Source of the DNA: an uncultured bacterium
Lineage (GTDB): Bacteria > Cyanobacteriota > Vampirovibrionia > Gastranaerophilales > Gastranaerophilaceae
Assembly: GCA_900553845.1 (NCBI GenBank)
Contig: USEW01000006.1
Location: forward strand, 1 to 27,482
DNA: 27,482 nt
Direction: 5' to 3'
The notes beneath the pieces were generated by a model. The model was not told the origin of the DNA, ran no database searches, and saw nothing but the letters and a program-made list of their open reading frames with translations. A program made the position numbers and the translations under genes. Shown piece by piece: positions 5,550-14,170 of this stretch. Each line of letters begins with the position of its first letter. Positions within the stretch are counted from its first letter, which is position 1.

Positions 5550-8404
5550 GCTATAACTTCATCGAACACTTTATCATCAACTTCAAGAAGATGGTTTATA
5601 GTATTTTGACTTGCTGTAATAGCTGTTATTGGCTTATTTGAAAACACTTCATTTGCTGCCTTTTTTATATCTTCAGCCGTTATTTTATCAATACATTTTA
5701 ATATTTTATTTGTCTTAAAAATTCCCTCCAAAGAATTTTTACTCTCAAGTAAATCAATGGTCTGAACTATGGTAGCTTCATTTTGGTTAAGAATTTTTGT
5801 CTTTAATATTTTTTTTGCTTCTTCAAGTTCTTTTTCACAGACGTATTCTGTTTTTATTTTATTAATATGCTTTTCAAACCCGCTTAATGATTTCAAAACA
5901 TTATTATAATCGTTTGTTTTGTCATTTTCATCATCTGTTGTTGTGCCGATTCTAAGCGTCATAACACCAGTGTCACCAGTATAATCAATTGAAGAATTAA
6001 CACGGTATGCAAGTTTTTCTTTTTCCCTCAAATCCATGAATAATCTTGATGTTGTTGAACCGCCCAATATCATATTCATTAAAACATATGCTGTTTTACT
6101 TTCAATATCTGTTGGCGCCTTAAATTTATAGGCACGTTCAACTTTTGCCTGTTTATTTTCCACATGGTTAAAAATAAGCTCACTTTTGTTATTGGCTTGA
6201 TATGTTTTTATTTTATGAGGAGCAAATTCATTTATTTTTCCATAATCATCTGAGCTGAATTTTTGTTCTATAAGACTTAAGTTTGATTCATAGTCTTTAT
6301 TTTGGGGAATACTTACTGATAAAACAGCCGATTTTTCTGTCATAAGCTGATTGTATGCTTCTTTTACATCATTTAAAGTTAATTTGTCTAAATCCTGCAA
6401 AAGTTTTGTTTTTGACTCCATAAACGGCAAATTTGGGAAAAGTTTTTCTTCAAGTAATAGTGATTGGTTGCTTGATTTTAAACTTTCAGTAAGCTGTTTT
6501 TTTACGATTTCAAAATCCTTTTCATCAAATCTTGGATGGAGTAAAACTTCATTTATTAAATCAATTGATTTTTCAAGGTTGCTGACTTCACCATATGCTA
6601 TTGCACCAATATTGTTATTGTCGGAAAATAATTCAAGATGGATATTATTTTTTTCCTCGTATTCCTTTATCATATGATTATTTTTAAATTCGCTTCCCCG
6701 GTTTAAAATTTCATATAATACAATTGCTGCTGTTGGGTTACCTTTTATATAATCATTGTTTGTAAACTTTAATTTTAAGCTAAAATTATTAACTTCAATC
6801 GGATTAACAATAAGTTCCATATTGTTATTTAAAGTTTTTTCTTGCACTAATGACTCATCATATACTTTTTTGTCAATAAAATTATTTCCAAATGTTATAT
6901 TCTTGTTTTTATTTGAAAATTGTGTCTTATTTTCAATAGGATGCATTACATTTAATGATGATTTTTCAAGATTTAAATATTCATTAGCAGCTTTTTTAAT
7001 ATCTTCAACAGTTAAATCATTTATTATTGATTTATAATTTGTGATGTAATTTAAGTCTTCATCAAGAACACAACAGCCAATACTATTGTTTAATTCATAT
7101 GAACTTTCGGATATTTGCACATTTGAATAAATTAATTTTTCTTTTATAGCCTTCAATTTTTCTTCATCTATCCCATTTTGCTGAATATTTTTAATTTCAC
7201 GATTAATAATTTCAAGCACAGTATCAACATCTTTATCATCACATTTAAAACTTGCAAGCACAGCTTTTTTATCATCAGATTTATTTCCTATTTTTTCACT
7301 TGAAAAATAAAGATAATTGGTATTAATTTGCTTTTCATCTAAAATTTCATTCATTTGTGAACCTGGTGAATTTAATAAAGACAATATAATCTCAAGTGCT
7401 ATTTTTCCTTTGGTATCGTTATTCTTTGGTCCAACAAATCCCAAACTCACAACCGCCTGTTTTGAATTTTTAGTATACAAATCAGTTCTTACGGGTTTAT
7501 TTACAGGGTTAAGATTTTCATAATTTCTAGGTTTTTGGTTTGTTGGATTTTTTTTATTAAACCTTGAAGCCACAAGTTTTATTGTTTCATCAGGGTTAAC
7601 ATCGCCTGTGATAACAGTTACCATATTGTTTGGTGAATAATTATTTTCAAAATATGATACCAAATCATCTTTTGTTATGCTATTTATATTATCAATAGTG
7701 CCTGCAACCAAATCTTTTGAATTTGTTTTTATCTGATATAAATTTTTTATACACTCATTAACTGAAATATTCATAGGATCATCTTCAACCATGGCAATTT
7801 CAGATGTGACAGGTCCGCGTTCTTTGACTATTTGCTCATAATCAAACAAAGGATTTTGAAGCATGTCGCTATGAAGCTCAATAGTTTTGGTTAAGTCGTC
7901 ATCTTTTAATAACTGTGATTCAATATAATAATCTGTTTGCGCAAAATTTGTTGAAGCGTTTGTATTTCCGCCCATTTCTGACACTTTGTTAAAAAACACA
8001 CCAGGTTTTATATCTTTACTTCCATTAAATAAATTATGTTCAACAAAATGAGAAATTCCACGTTTGCTATCAACTTCGTTCATTGAACCTGTTTTTATAT
8101 ATGTTTTAACAATTGTAGGACCCTTTTTGGGCATAATAAAAACTTTTTGACCATTAGTTAATTTATAACAGTATAAATCTCTATCAAAAGTTGTTTTTAT
8201 TTTGCCTAAATCAATAAAACCTTTTTCAAATGTTTGATGGATTGGAATTTGTGCTTTCAAGGCTTGTGTTTCTTTTAAGCCAATAGGATTTGTTTGAAAT
8301 AATGTTTCATTTTGTTTTTCATTAATTTCAACTTGTTTTTTATCATTATTACCGAATTTAATCGGAACTATTTTATTATAACCCACACTTGAGAATATTT
8401 TCAC
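5540..8404 (-). CDS. M16 family zinc metallopeptidase with FG-type N-terminal leader
   Basis: A 954-residue two-halved insulinase/pitrilysin-type peptidase. The N-terminal half is the active one: inverted zinc motif HFVEH (His119, Glu122, His123) in GISHFVEHNLFNGS, with the third ligand probably Glu202 in SEIAMVEDDP. The C-terminal half keeps the fold (MILGGSTTSRLFMDLREKEK, LAYRV) but has no HxxEH, as usual for the regulatory half. The protein opens MKIFSSVGYNKIVPIKFGNN, a leader without a hydrophobic signal, and its first about 65 residues precede the peptidase domain. The start is GTG with AAAAAGG about seven bases upstream. It stands alone between converging and tandem neighbours. It likely degrades peptides or processes leaders; the substrate and the compartment are unknown. 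Confidence 0.9.
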   Translation of the reverse strand: MKIFSSVGYNKIVPIKFGNNDKKQVEINEKQNETLFQTNPIGLKETQALKAQIPIHQTFEKGFIDLGKIKTTFDRDLYCYKLTNGQKVFIMPKKGPTIVKTYIKTGSMNEVDSKRGISHFVEHNLFNGSKDIKPGVFFNKVSEMGGNTNASTNFAQTDYYIESQLLKDDDLTKTIELHSDMLQNPLFDYEQIVKERGPVTSEIAMVEDDPMNISVNECIKNLYQIKTNSKDLVAGTIDNINSITKDDLVSYFENNYSPNNMVTVITGDVNPDETIKLVASRFNKKNPTNQKPRNYENLNPVNKPVRTDLYTKNSKQAVVSLGFVGPKNNDTKGKIALEIILSLLNSPGSQMNEILDEKQINTNYLYFSSEKIGNKSDDKKAVLASFKCDDKDVDTVLEIINREIKNIQQNGIDEEKLKAIKEKLIYSNVQISESSYELNNSIGCCVLDEDLNYITNYKSIINDLTVEDIKKAANEYLNLEKSSLNVMHPIENKTQFSNKNKNITFGNNFIDKKVYDESLVQEKTLNNNMELIVNPIEVNNFSLKLKFTNNDYIKGNPTAAIVLYEILNRGSEFKNNHMIKEYEEKNNIHLELFSDNNNIGAIAYGEVSNLEKSIDLINEVLLHPRFDEKDFEIVKKQLTESLKSSNQSLLLEEKLFPNLPFMESKTKLLQDLDKLTLNDVKEAYNQLMTEKSAVLSVSIPQNKDYESNLSLIEQKFSSDDYGKINEFAPHKIKTYQANNKSELIFNHVENKQAKVERAYKFKAPTDIESKTAYVLMNMILGGSTTSRLFMDLREKEKLAYRVNSSIDYTGDTGVMTLRIGTTTDDENDKTNDYNNVLKSLSGFEKHINKIKTEYVCEKELEEAKKILKTKILNQNEATIVQTIDLLESKNSLEGIFKTNKILKCIDKITAEDIKKAANEVFSNKPITAITASQNTINHLLEVDDKVFDEVIAKR

Positions 8405-8500
8405 AATTTTACCTTTTTAAGAACAAAAATTTCTATTCGTTATATATAAAATATGAACAAAAAATAAATTGCTAATTTTTTTTGAATAATTTACAAAAAT

Positions 8501-9070
8501 TTACCATTTATCAGCACCATATTTTTTGTATGAATCAATAATCAGTTCATATTCACAAATAAGTTCTTGAGCTGTTTTCCCTTTGGCTTTAACAAAATAA
8601 TCAAGAGGATAAGTCTTTAAAAGTGTTATCATTTCCTTTAAATCAATAACATACTTCATATGTTTGGCTCTTTGTTCTTTTAACCAATCATTATATCCGC
8701 ATTCAGGCGCCATAAGCATCCAAGGGCTGGCTGGAGCACGTTTACATACTTCATAACGATTTTGATATATTTGACAGCTATTATCTTTATTTAAATAAAT
8801 ACAATAATAAAATTCAGGCAAATAATTTTCACCATATACGTCTTGCATAGCCTTTGTAACATTTTCTACATGTATTGGGTTAATTTTATATGCTTCATCA
8901 TAACTTTTATATTTACGAAATAAAGTCAAAAAATCAATTGAGCTTTGGAATCCATCTTTTGCTTCAAGCTGCATTTGAGCATAACTTACAGCAGATGTTG
9001 CAAGTTTACAGCACATTCCACACATTTTACACAAATTTTCAGGTCGTTTATCAAAAAAATTATTATTCAT
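8501..9070 (-). CDS. YkgJ-type cysteine-cluster protein (UPF0153/CxxCxxCC)
   Basis: A 189-residue member of the putative zinc- or iron-binding cysteine-cluster family. The first ligands are CKMCGMCC (Cys14, 17, 20, 21), followed by YYCIYLN, SCQIYQNRYEVCKRAP and a final APEC, the conserved spread of cysteines in this family. The biochemical role of these proteins is unsettled; metal binding is generally accepted. It starts one base after the aroA stop, so it is the last gene of a three-gene operon (HAD phosphatase, aroA, this gene). Nothing in its sequence ties it to aromatic synthesis. Confidence 0.85.
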   Translation of the reverse strand: MNNNFFDKRPENLCKMCGMCCKLATSAVSYAQMQLEAKDGFQSSIDFLTLFRKYKSYDEAYKINPIHVENVTKAMQDVYGENYLPEFYYCIYLNKDNSCQIYQNRYEVCKRAPASPWMLMAPECGYNDWLKEQRAKHMKYVIDLKEMITLLKTYPLDYFVKAKGKTAQELICEYELIIDSYKKYGADKW

Positions 9071-9071
9071 A

Positions 9072-10391
9072 TTATTGCATTATACTTTCATTTTTTAAAG
9101 TTTTAAAAAGTTCTAAAAACGTTGGAAAAGAAATATTTACCCATTCAAATTCTTTTATTGTTATCTCATTTTGACACATTAAACCGCAAACATAAGAACT
9201 CATGGCAATCCTATGGTCATGATAACAATCAAGACTAACATCTTTTTCACATAATTCTGTTTGTGAACCTTCAATTACAAATCCGTCATCTAATGGTGTA
9301 ATTTTTCCACCCATCTGACTTAAATTTTTATAAGTTGCCATGATTCTATCTGTTTCTTTATTTTTTAAATCGGCTGCATCTTTTATAACTGTTTTGCCAT
9401 TTGCAAATAAAGCAACAACACACAATATTGGTATTTCATCAATAAGTTTAGGTATTTCATACCCACAAACTTTTGTGCCATTTAAATTTGAAGTTCTAAC
9501 AATAATATCACCAACTTCTTCATTTGCAATAACACGTTCGTTAACAATTTCAATATTAGCCCCCATGCGCAAAAGCACATCAACAAAACCTTTTCGTGTG
9601 GGGTTTAAATTTACATTTGTTATTTTTATATTGGAATTTGGAACAATCAAAGCACTAGCTATAAAAAATGAAGCTGATGATATGTCACCTGGAATAATAA
9701 TATCTTTTGGTGTCAACTTCTGAGAACCTTTTATTGTTACTTTATTCCCATCAATATTTATTTCACCATCTAAATATCGTATAAGTCTTTCACTATGGTC
9801 ACGTGATAAACTTGGTTCATTAAAACTTGTGAGTTCATTTTCATCATTAATTTGCATTCCGCAAAGCAATATACACGATTTTACCTGGGCTGATGCAAGT
9901 TTTGAATCATATACAATCCCTTTTATACTTTTTGAAGGTTTTATAACAATAGGTGCTTTATTATCATTATTTAATGATGAAATATTAGCCCCCATTGCAT
10001 TTAAAGGTTCAATAATCCGTTTCATAGGACGTTTACTTAGACTTTCATCACCCTTAAGCATAACTTCAATCCCTTTTGAAGCAAGTATACCGGTTAAAAG
10101 TCGCATTGTCGTCCCTGAATTTCCGCAATCAATCGGCTCTTCTGGTATTTTAAGCTCTTTAGGTACAACAACTTTTATATCATTTCTTCCAACAAATTCA
10201 ACATTTACGCCGAAAGCTTGCGCTGCTTTCATTGATGATAGACAATCTTCTCCTAATGAAAAATTTCGGATAAGATAAGTACCTTCTTTCATTAATAAAC
10301 TAAATAATATTGCACGATGCGATATTGATTTATCCGAAGGTATCTCAATTTCTCCAATTAATCCGTTTTGTTTAACTACTTTTACATCCAT
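9072..10391 (-). CDS. aroA: 3-phosphoshikimate 1-carboxyvinyltransferase (EPSP synthase)
   Basis: Sixth enzyme of the shikimate pathway: transfers enolpyruvyl from phosphoenolpyruvate to shikimate-3-phosphate in the cytoplasm. The length, 439 residues, is normal. Motifs in order: SDKSISHR (Lys21, Ser22, Arg26), DCGNSGTTMRLLTGIL (about 89-104), DESLSKRPMKR (about 115-125), SAQVKSCILL, RDHSERL, GDISSASFFIASAL, LIDEIPIL and YHDHRIAMS. All key substrate-binding residues appear present. The GNSGTTMR form resembles the Bacillus-type (class II-like) enzymes more than the E. coli form. It lies nine bases after a HAD phosphatase gene and one base before a ykgJ-like gene. No other aro gene is in the window, so the pathway genes are dispersed. 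Confidence 0.97.
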   Translation of the reverse strand: MDVKVVKQNGLIGEIEIPSDKSISHRAILFSLLMKEGTYLIRNFSLGEDCLSSMKAAQAFGVNVEFVGRNDIKVVVPKELKIPEEPIDCGNSGTTMRLLTGILASKGIEVMLKGDESLSKRPMKRIIEPLNAMGANISSLNNDNKAPIVIKPSKSIKGIVYDSKLASAQVKSCILLCGMQINDENELTSFNEPSLSRDHSERLIRYLDGEINIDGNKVTIKGSQKLTPKDIIIPGDISSASFFIASALIVPNSNIKITNVNLNPTRKGFVDVLLRMGANIEIVNERVIANEEVGDIIVRTSNLNGTKVCGYEIPKLIDEIPILCVVALFANGKTVIKDAADLKNKETDRIMATYKNLSQMGGKITPLDDGFVIEGSQTELCEKDVSLDCYHDHRIAMSSYVCGLMCQNEITIKEFEWVNISFPTFLELFKTLKNESIMQ

Positions 10392-10400
10392 TATTTAATT

Positions 10401-11078
10401 TTACCCTATTAAAACTTTACTTATATCACTTACATCGTTAGCAACAAAAATATTTTTATGTTTATCTATTTCATCTTGACTTTTAAAACCAAATCCATAT
10501 GTACAGCATATAAAATCCATTTTAAGTTCATTTGCAGCAAACCCGTCAAAACATGTATCCCCAACCATTATGGCATCAGATGGGTTATTAATATTTAAAC
10601 TTTTCATGCAATTTTTTATAATATCCAATTTTGTTAGCTTATTTTCAAAATCAGCACCACATATTTTATCACAATACTGAGCAATATCAAAATGTTTTAA
10701 AAGCTTTACAGCATAATCTTCGCGTTTATATGTTGCAATACCTATTTGTATATTTCTTTCTTTCAAAAGTTTTAGCAAATCCATAATCCCGTTATAGACA
10801 TATGCTTTAAAAAGGAATTCGTCCTTTTCATAAAAACTTCGGAAGACGTCACGAGCACGTTTTGCTTCAATTTCGCTTAAGTTATAATATTTTTGAAACG
10901 AATTTTGTATTGGCGGTCCGATAAAAGTATTTAAAACATCATCGCTTAACATTTCAAAATTTAATTTTTTAATAGCAGCTTTAACACACTCAATCAAACC
11001 TTCATGTGGATTAATTATTGTTCCATCAACATCAAATATAAAGGCTTTTATTTTATTATTTTGAATATTTAAACCCAT
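10401..11078 (-). CDS. HAD-superfamily phosphatase, phosphoglycolate phosphatase-like
   Basis: A 225-residue cytoplasmic HAD hydrolase with an alpha-helical (C1) cap, of the Gph/PpaX kind. Motif I is FDVDGTI (nucleophile Asp16, general acid Asp18). Motif II is in IGIATYKRE, with Thr where Ser/Thr is expected. The catalytic Lys is in the NKLTKLDII region, and motif IV is MVGDTCFDGFAA. The substrate may be phosphoglycolate or another small phosphate ester and cannot be fixed from motifs. It leads the operon with aroA and a YkgJ-like protein. AAGGAG about nine bases before the ATG supports the start. Confidence 0.88.
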   Translation of the reverse strand: MGLNIQNNKIKAFIFDVDGTIINPHEGLIECVKAAIKKLNFEMLSDDVLNTFIGPPIQNSFQKYYNLSEIEAKRARDVFRSFYEKDEFLFKAYVYNGIMDLLKLLKERNIQIGIATYKREDYAVKLLKHFDIAQYCDKICGADFENKLTKLDIIKNCMKSLNINNPSDAIMVGDTCFDGFAANELKMDFICCTYGFGFKSQDEIDKHKNIFVANDVSDISKVLIG

Positions 11079-11191
11079 AATATTTTATACTCCTTTAAAA
11101 GTTGAATGATGGTCTGAAAACCATTTTAACTAATTATATCATATCAATTAAATTATTGGTTTATTTCTTTGTTAAAAATTAATTTCAAGAT

Positions 11192-11220
11192 ATTATACAA
11201 AAGTGAATTATTAACAACAA
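11192..11220 (-). promoter_or_regulatory. candidate promoter for the HAD-aroA-ykgJ operon
   Basis: On the minus strand: TTGTTG (11215-11220), a 17-base spacer, TATAAT (11192-11197), about 110 bases before the first gene. The leader it would produce contains a small hairpin (ATGGT/ACCAT near 11107-11122) before the ribosome-binding site. Confidence 0.4.
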
Positions 11221-11292
11221 AAGGAAAATTGTAAGCCTCTTTTTGTATTTTCAATATTTACTTTGGATTATTCTGATTGTCTCTTTTATATT

Positions 11293-11454
11293 TTAATTAA
11301 CTAACAATGACACTTTTAATATAAAATATTCACTATTTACTTCACATATTGCCCAACGTATGGGGTCAATATTATGTTTATTAAAATAATCGTTTATATA
11401 TTTTAAAGTCAATTTTTCTATTTTAGGTATATAAAATGTTTTTGTTTTTAGCAT
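11293..11454 (-). CDS. small uncharacterised protein, 53 residues
   Basis: A short gene with a strong ribosome-binding site: AAAGGAG, six bases, then ATG at 11454. The product starts MLKTKTFYIPKIEKLTLKY, continues to a short motif DPIRWAI about residues 30-36, and ends ILKVSLLVN. It is soluble and mixed alpha/beta in appearance, with no signal peptide and a single Cys (residue 37). I do not recognise the family. It follows glmS on the same strand, 190 bases downstream across a structured insert, one flanking repeat of which supplies part of the ribosome-binding site. The good site and complete frame argue it is real. Confidence 0.55.
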   Translation of the reverse strand: MLKTKTFYIPKIEKLTLKYINDYFNKHNIDPIRWAICEVNSEYFILKVSLLVN

Positions 11455-11463
11455 TAGTTTCTC

Positions 11464-11649
11464 CTTTGGCTCACGCGTTTTTCACGCATTCCCCAGATTG
11501 TTGCGTTGAAGTTCAATTGATGACTTAGGCTTCTTTCGCTTTTGTAAAGTTTTCTTCGAAAACTCTTACGTCACTTATTCATAGGCTTCGCACTTTTGCG
11601 CCTGCTGAGCCGCAGCCGCTCAAGTGCTGCCTTTGGCTTACGCGTTTTA
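11464..11649. repeat. structured insert bounded by 19-base direct repeats after glmS
   Basis: CTTTGGCTCACGCGTTTTT (11464-11482) recurs as CTTTGGCTTACGCGTTTTA (11631-11649), 17 of 19 identical. The second copy includes the glmS stop codon. Between them lie hairpins: GTTTTC-TTC-GAAAAC, CGCA-CTTT-TGCG and TGAGC-CGCAGCC-GCTCA. GC is clearly higher than in the flanks. There is no open frame of note. It may be a diverged member of the repeat family at 1-103 and 5275-5398 (shared GAATGCG...GCCAAA spacing on the minus strand), but that match is weak. Confidence 0.55.
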
Positions 11650-13494
11650 CTCAACTGTCACAGATTTTGCAAGGTTGCGCGGTTGGTCAACATCTTTGCC
11701 TAAAAACTCTGCTATATAATATGCAAAAAGTTGAAGCGGTACACAAGTTAAAGCCGGTGACAATGTTTCACATATTGAAGGTACCTTTATTATATCATCA
11801 AATGTATCATATAATTTTGGGTCGTTTGATGATGTCAATGCAATAAGTTTTGCATGACGTGCTTTTGCCTCCTGTGCGTTTGACAATGTTTTTTCATAAA
11901 CAACACCGGGCATCATTATCACCATAACAGGCATTGTTTCATCAAGCATTGCGATTGGTCCATGTTTTAATTCGCCGGCTGGATAACCTGTTGCATTTAT
12001 ATAACTTATTTCCTTAAGTTTTAAAGCACCTTCATAAGCGCTTGCAAGGTTTATACCGCGTGAAATATAGATAAAATCTTTTGTCGAAGCATATTTTGAT
12101 GCACATTTTTTTATTTCGTCTTCATTTTGTAAAATTGTTTCAACAAGACTCGGCAGTTTTGAAAGTTCAAATTTTAAATTAACTAACTCATCATTACTTA
12201 CACTATTTTTAATTTCACTTAAATAAATAGCAAAAAGATAGAAAGATAAAACTTGTGCCATATATGATTTTGTTGCAGCAACAGATACTTCAATTCCAGC
12301 ATTAACAGGCACAAGGCTATGAGCTTCACGTGCCATTGTTGAATCAGGTCGATTTGTAATAATTAAAATATGAGCGCCCGTTTGTTTGGCTTGACGTATA
12401 GCCGTAATTGTATCAGCAGTTTCCCCGCTTTGAGAAACACCAATAACCAAAGTATTTTCGTTAGTTGTCTTTTCCCGATAGATGTATTCACTTGAAGCCT
12501 CAACATCAACAGCAATTTTTGTCATACTTTCAATAATATGTTTGCCGACCATAGCAGCATGAAGCGATGTGCCGCAAGCTATTATCTCAATACGGTTAAG
12601 TTTTTTTATTGTGTCGCTGTTTAGTTTTACTTCATCAAGTTTAATTTTTGTATTTTTATCAATTAGTTTATTTGATAAAACATTGCGTATTACATCAGGC
12701 TGTTCATGTATTTCTTTTAGCATAAAATGTTTATAGCCCATTTTATTGATTGTCTGCGATTCCCAAGGCAATATTTCAACACGTTTATTTATCATTTTGC
12801 CATCTAAATCACAAACTTCAAATTTGTTTGCCCAAATTGAGGCTATTTCATCATCGTTTAAATAGCAAGCGTGTTTTGTGTACGAGATAATAGCAGGAAC
12901 ATCGGATGCTATAAAGTTTTCATTGTCACCAACACCAATAAGCAAAGGTGCATTTTTTCTAGCTGCAACAATTAAGTCTGGCTCATTTTTATGCATTACA
13001 CATATTGCATAAGCGCCTTTGAGTTCTTTAACCGCTTGTCTTACAGCATTTGTTAAATTCTTTTCTTTTTGATATTTTTGAGCAATAATATGAGCTATTG
13101 TTTCTGTGTCTGTTTGAGATTTAAACTTGCAGCCTAAATCTTCAAGTTTGTTTTTTAATTCCAAATAATTTTCAATAATGCCATTATGCACAATAACAAG
13201 ATTACCGCAGTTGCAAGTGTGCGGATGCGCATTGACTATTGAAGGAACACCATGTGTAGCCCAACGAATGTGACCAATACCAATGCCGGGTGTTTTTAAA
13301 GTAGTATCGTTTTTTAATATTTCTTTTAAATTGTTTAATTTTCCTTGAGCTTTAAATATTTTAATCTCATTATCCGCTTTATCGTAAATCGAAACACCGC
13401 TTGAATCATAACCTCTATATTCAAGACTTGTTAAACCATTTAAAAGAACTTCAATTGTATTTCGACATCCTATATAACCTACTATTCCACACAT
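11647..13494 (-). CDS. glmS: glutamine--fructose-6-phosphate aminotransferase (isomerising)
   Basis: Makes glucosamine-6-phosphate from fructose-6-phosphate and glutamine, the first step to UDP-GlcNAc for peptidoglycan and lipopolysaccharide. It is 615 residues, as usual. The N-terminal glutaminase domain starts MCGIVGYIG with nucleophile Cys2 and has RGYDSSG, GHIRWATHG and HNGIIENY. Two SIS sugar-isomerase domains follow: ACGTSLHAA and VSQSGETADT, then SRGINLASAYEGALKLKEIS and GELKHGPIA. It ends in the conserved DQPRNLAKSVTVE. The gene is divergent from the hydrogenase operon. Directly after its stop lies a structured insert with direct repeats, which has not altered the protein end. Confidence 0.98.
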   Translation of the reverse strand: MCGIVGYIGCRNTIEVLLNGLTSLEYRGYDSSGVSIYDKADNEIKIFKAQGKLNNLKEILKNDTTLKTPGIGIGHIRWATHGVPSIVNAHPHTCNCGNLVIVHNGIIENYLELKNKLEDLGCKFKSQTDTETIAHIIAQKYQKEKNLTNAVRQAVKELKGAYAICVMHKNEPDLIVAARKNAPLLIGVGDNENFIASDVPAIISYTKHACYLNDDEIASIWANKFEVCDLDGKMINKRVEILPWESQTINKMGYKHFMLKEIHEQPDVIRNVLSNKLIDKNTKIKLDEVKLNSDTIKKLNRIEIIACGTSLHAAMVGKHIIESMTKIAVDVEASSEYIYREKTTNENTLVIGVSQSGETADTITAIRQAKQTGAHILIITNRPDSTMAREAHSLVPVNAGIEVSVAATKSYMAQVLSFYLFAIYLSEIKNSVSNDELVNLKFELSKLPSLVETILQNEDEIKKCASKYASTKDFIYISRGINLASAYEGALKLKEISYINATGYPAGELKHGPIAMLDETMPVMVIMMPGVVYEKTLSNAQEAKARHAKLIALTSSNDPKLYDTFDDIIKVPSICETLSPALTCVPLQLFAYYIAEFLGKDVDQPRNLAKSVTVE

Positions 13495-13585
13495 AAATTC
13501 TTACCTAAAAATTAATACTTTCAATTACATAATAATTTTACATTATAAAAAAAATTATGGCAATAAATGTATAATCAAAAAAATA

Positions 13586-13615
13586 TTGGAAAAAATCAAA
13601 TGTTTATGCTACACT
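13586..13615 (+). promoter_or_regulatory. promoter of the hydrogenase operon
   Basis: TTGGAA (13586-13591), 18-base spacer, TACACT (13610-13615). Transcription would start near 13622, downstream of the ATG at 13620 and 43 bases before the ATG at 13665. This supports the later start for hydC. Confidence 0.45.
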
Positions 13616-13664
13616 TTTTATGAGAATGTTTATTGAAAAAGTTAACAGGAAGGAGAATTGCTGC

Positions 13665-14165
13665 ATGGGTCTTCAAACTCAAAGTGCTATTGATTTTAAC
13701 CATATTGATAGCATATTACGCGATTATGAGTACAAAAAATCAAATTTAATCGCAATATTACAAAAAGTTCAGGAAAAATATCGTTATTTGCCCGAAGATG
13801 CATTAACATATATTGGTACAAAAATAGAAGGGGTATCGCCTTCAACTGTTTATGGTGTTGCAACATTTTACGCACAATTTTCATTGGAACCAAAGGGTAA
13901 ATATGAAGTTAAAGTATGTGATGGAACAGCTTGTCACGTTCGCGGTTCAATGCCTGTGCTAAACGCATTGCGTTCAATATTGGATTTAAAAGAAGGTAAA
14001 TACACATCACAAGATGGCTTGTTTACTGTTGAAACAGTAAGCTGTCTTGGTGCTTGCGGATTGGCTCCTGTTATGGTTATAAACGAAAAAGTTTATCCTC
14101 AAATGACAGAGGATGCTGTAAAAATAATCATAAATACCATTATTAAAGAAGAAAAAGAGGGTTAG
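13665..14165 (+). CDS. hydC: NuoE-like [2Fe-2S] subunit of trimeric [FeFe]-hydrogenase
   Basis: Smallest subunit of the soluble NAD(P)-linked hydrogenase, homologous to NuoE of complex I and HydC of Thermotoga. The thioredoxin-like C-terminal domain binds one [2Fe-2S] cluster through CDGTAC (Cys85, Cys90) and CLGAC (Cys127, Cys131), numbered from the start used here. The helical N-terminal part reads ILRDYEYKKSNLIAILQKVQ. The ATG at 13665 is preferred over that at 13620 because GGAAGGAG lies eight bases before it and the product (166 residues) then matches family length. It is followed after five bases by hydB, so the two are co-translated. Expected to pass electrons between the NAD(P)H/FMN site of HydB and the iron-sulfur chain. 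Confidence 0.93.
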   Translation: MGLQTQSAIDFNHIDSILRDYEYKKSNLIAILQKVQEKYRYLPEDALTYIGTKIEGVSPSTVYGVATFYAQFSLEPKGKYEVKVCDGTACHVRGSMPVLNALRSILDLKEGKYTSQDGLFTVETVSCLGACGLAPVMVINEKVYPQMTEDAVKIIINTIIKEEKEG

Positions 14166-14170
14166 TTAAT

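Noticed and set aside
6351..7523. Plus-strand open frames across the M16 gene
   Set aside because: Antisense frames with low-complexity Phe/Ser composition and no ribosome sites of note.
9340..10278. Plus-strand open frames across aroA (127 and 149 residues)
   Set aside because: They are antisense to a well-conserved enzyme and resemble no protein.
10401..11078. Naming the HAD phosphatase gph
   Set aside because: Motifs fix the superfamily and cap type, not the substrate; operon neighbours do not help.
13620..13664. Upstream ATG at 13620 as the hydC start
   Set aside because: The ATG at 13665 has GGAAGGAG at the right distance and yields the family length; the likely promoter places the RNA start after 13620.
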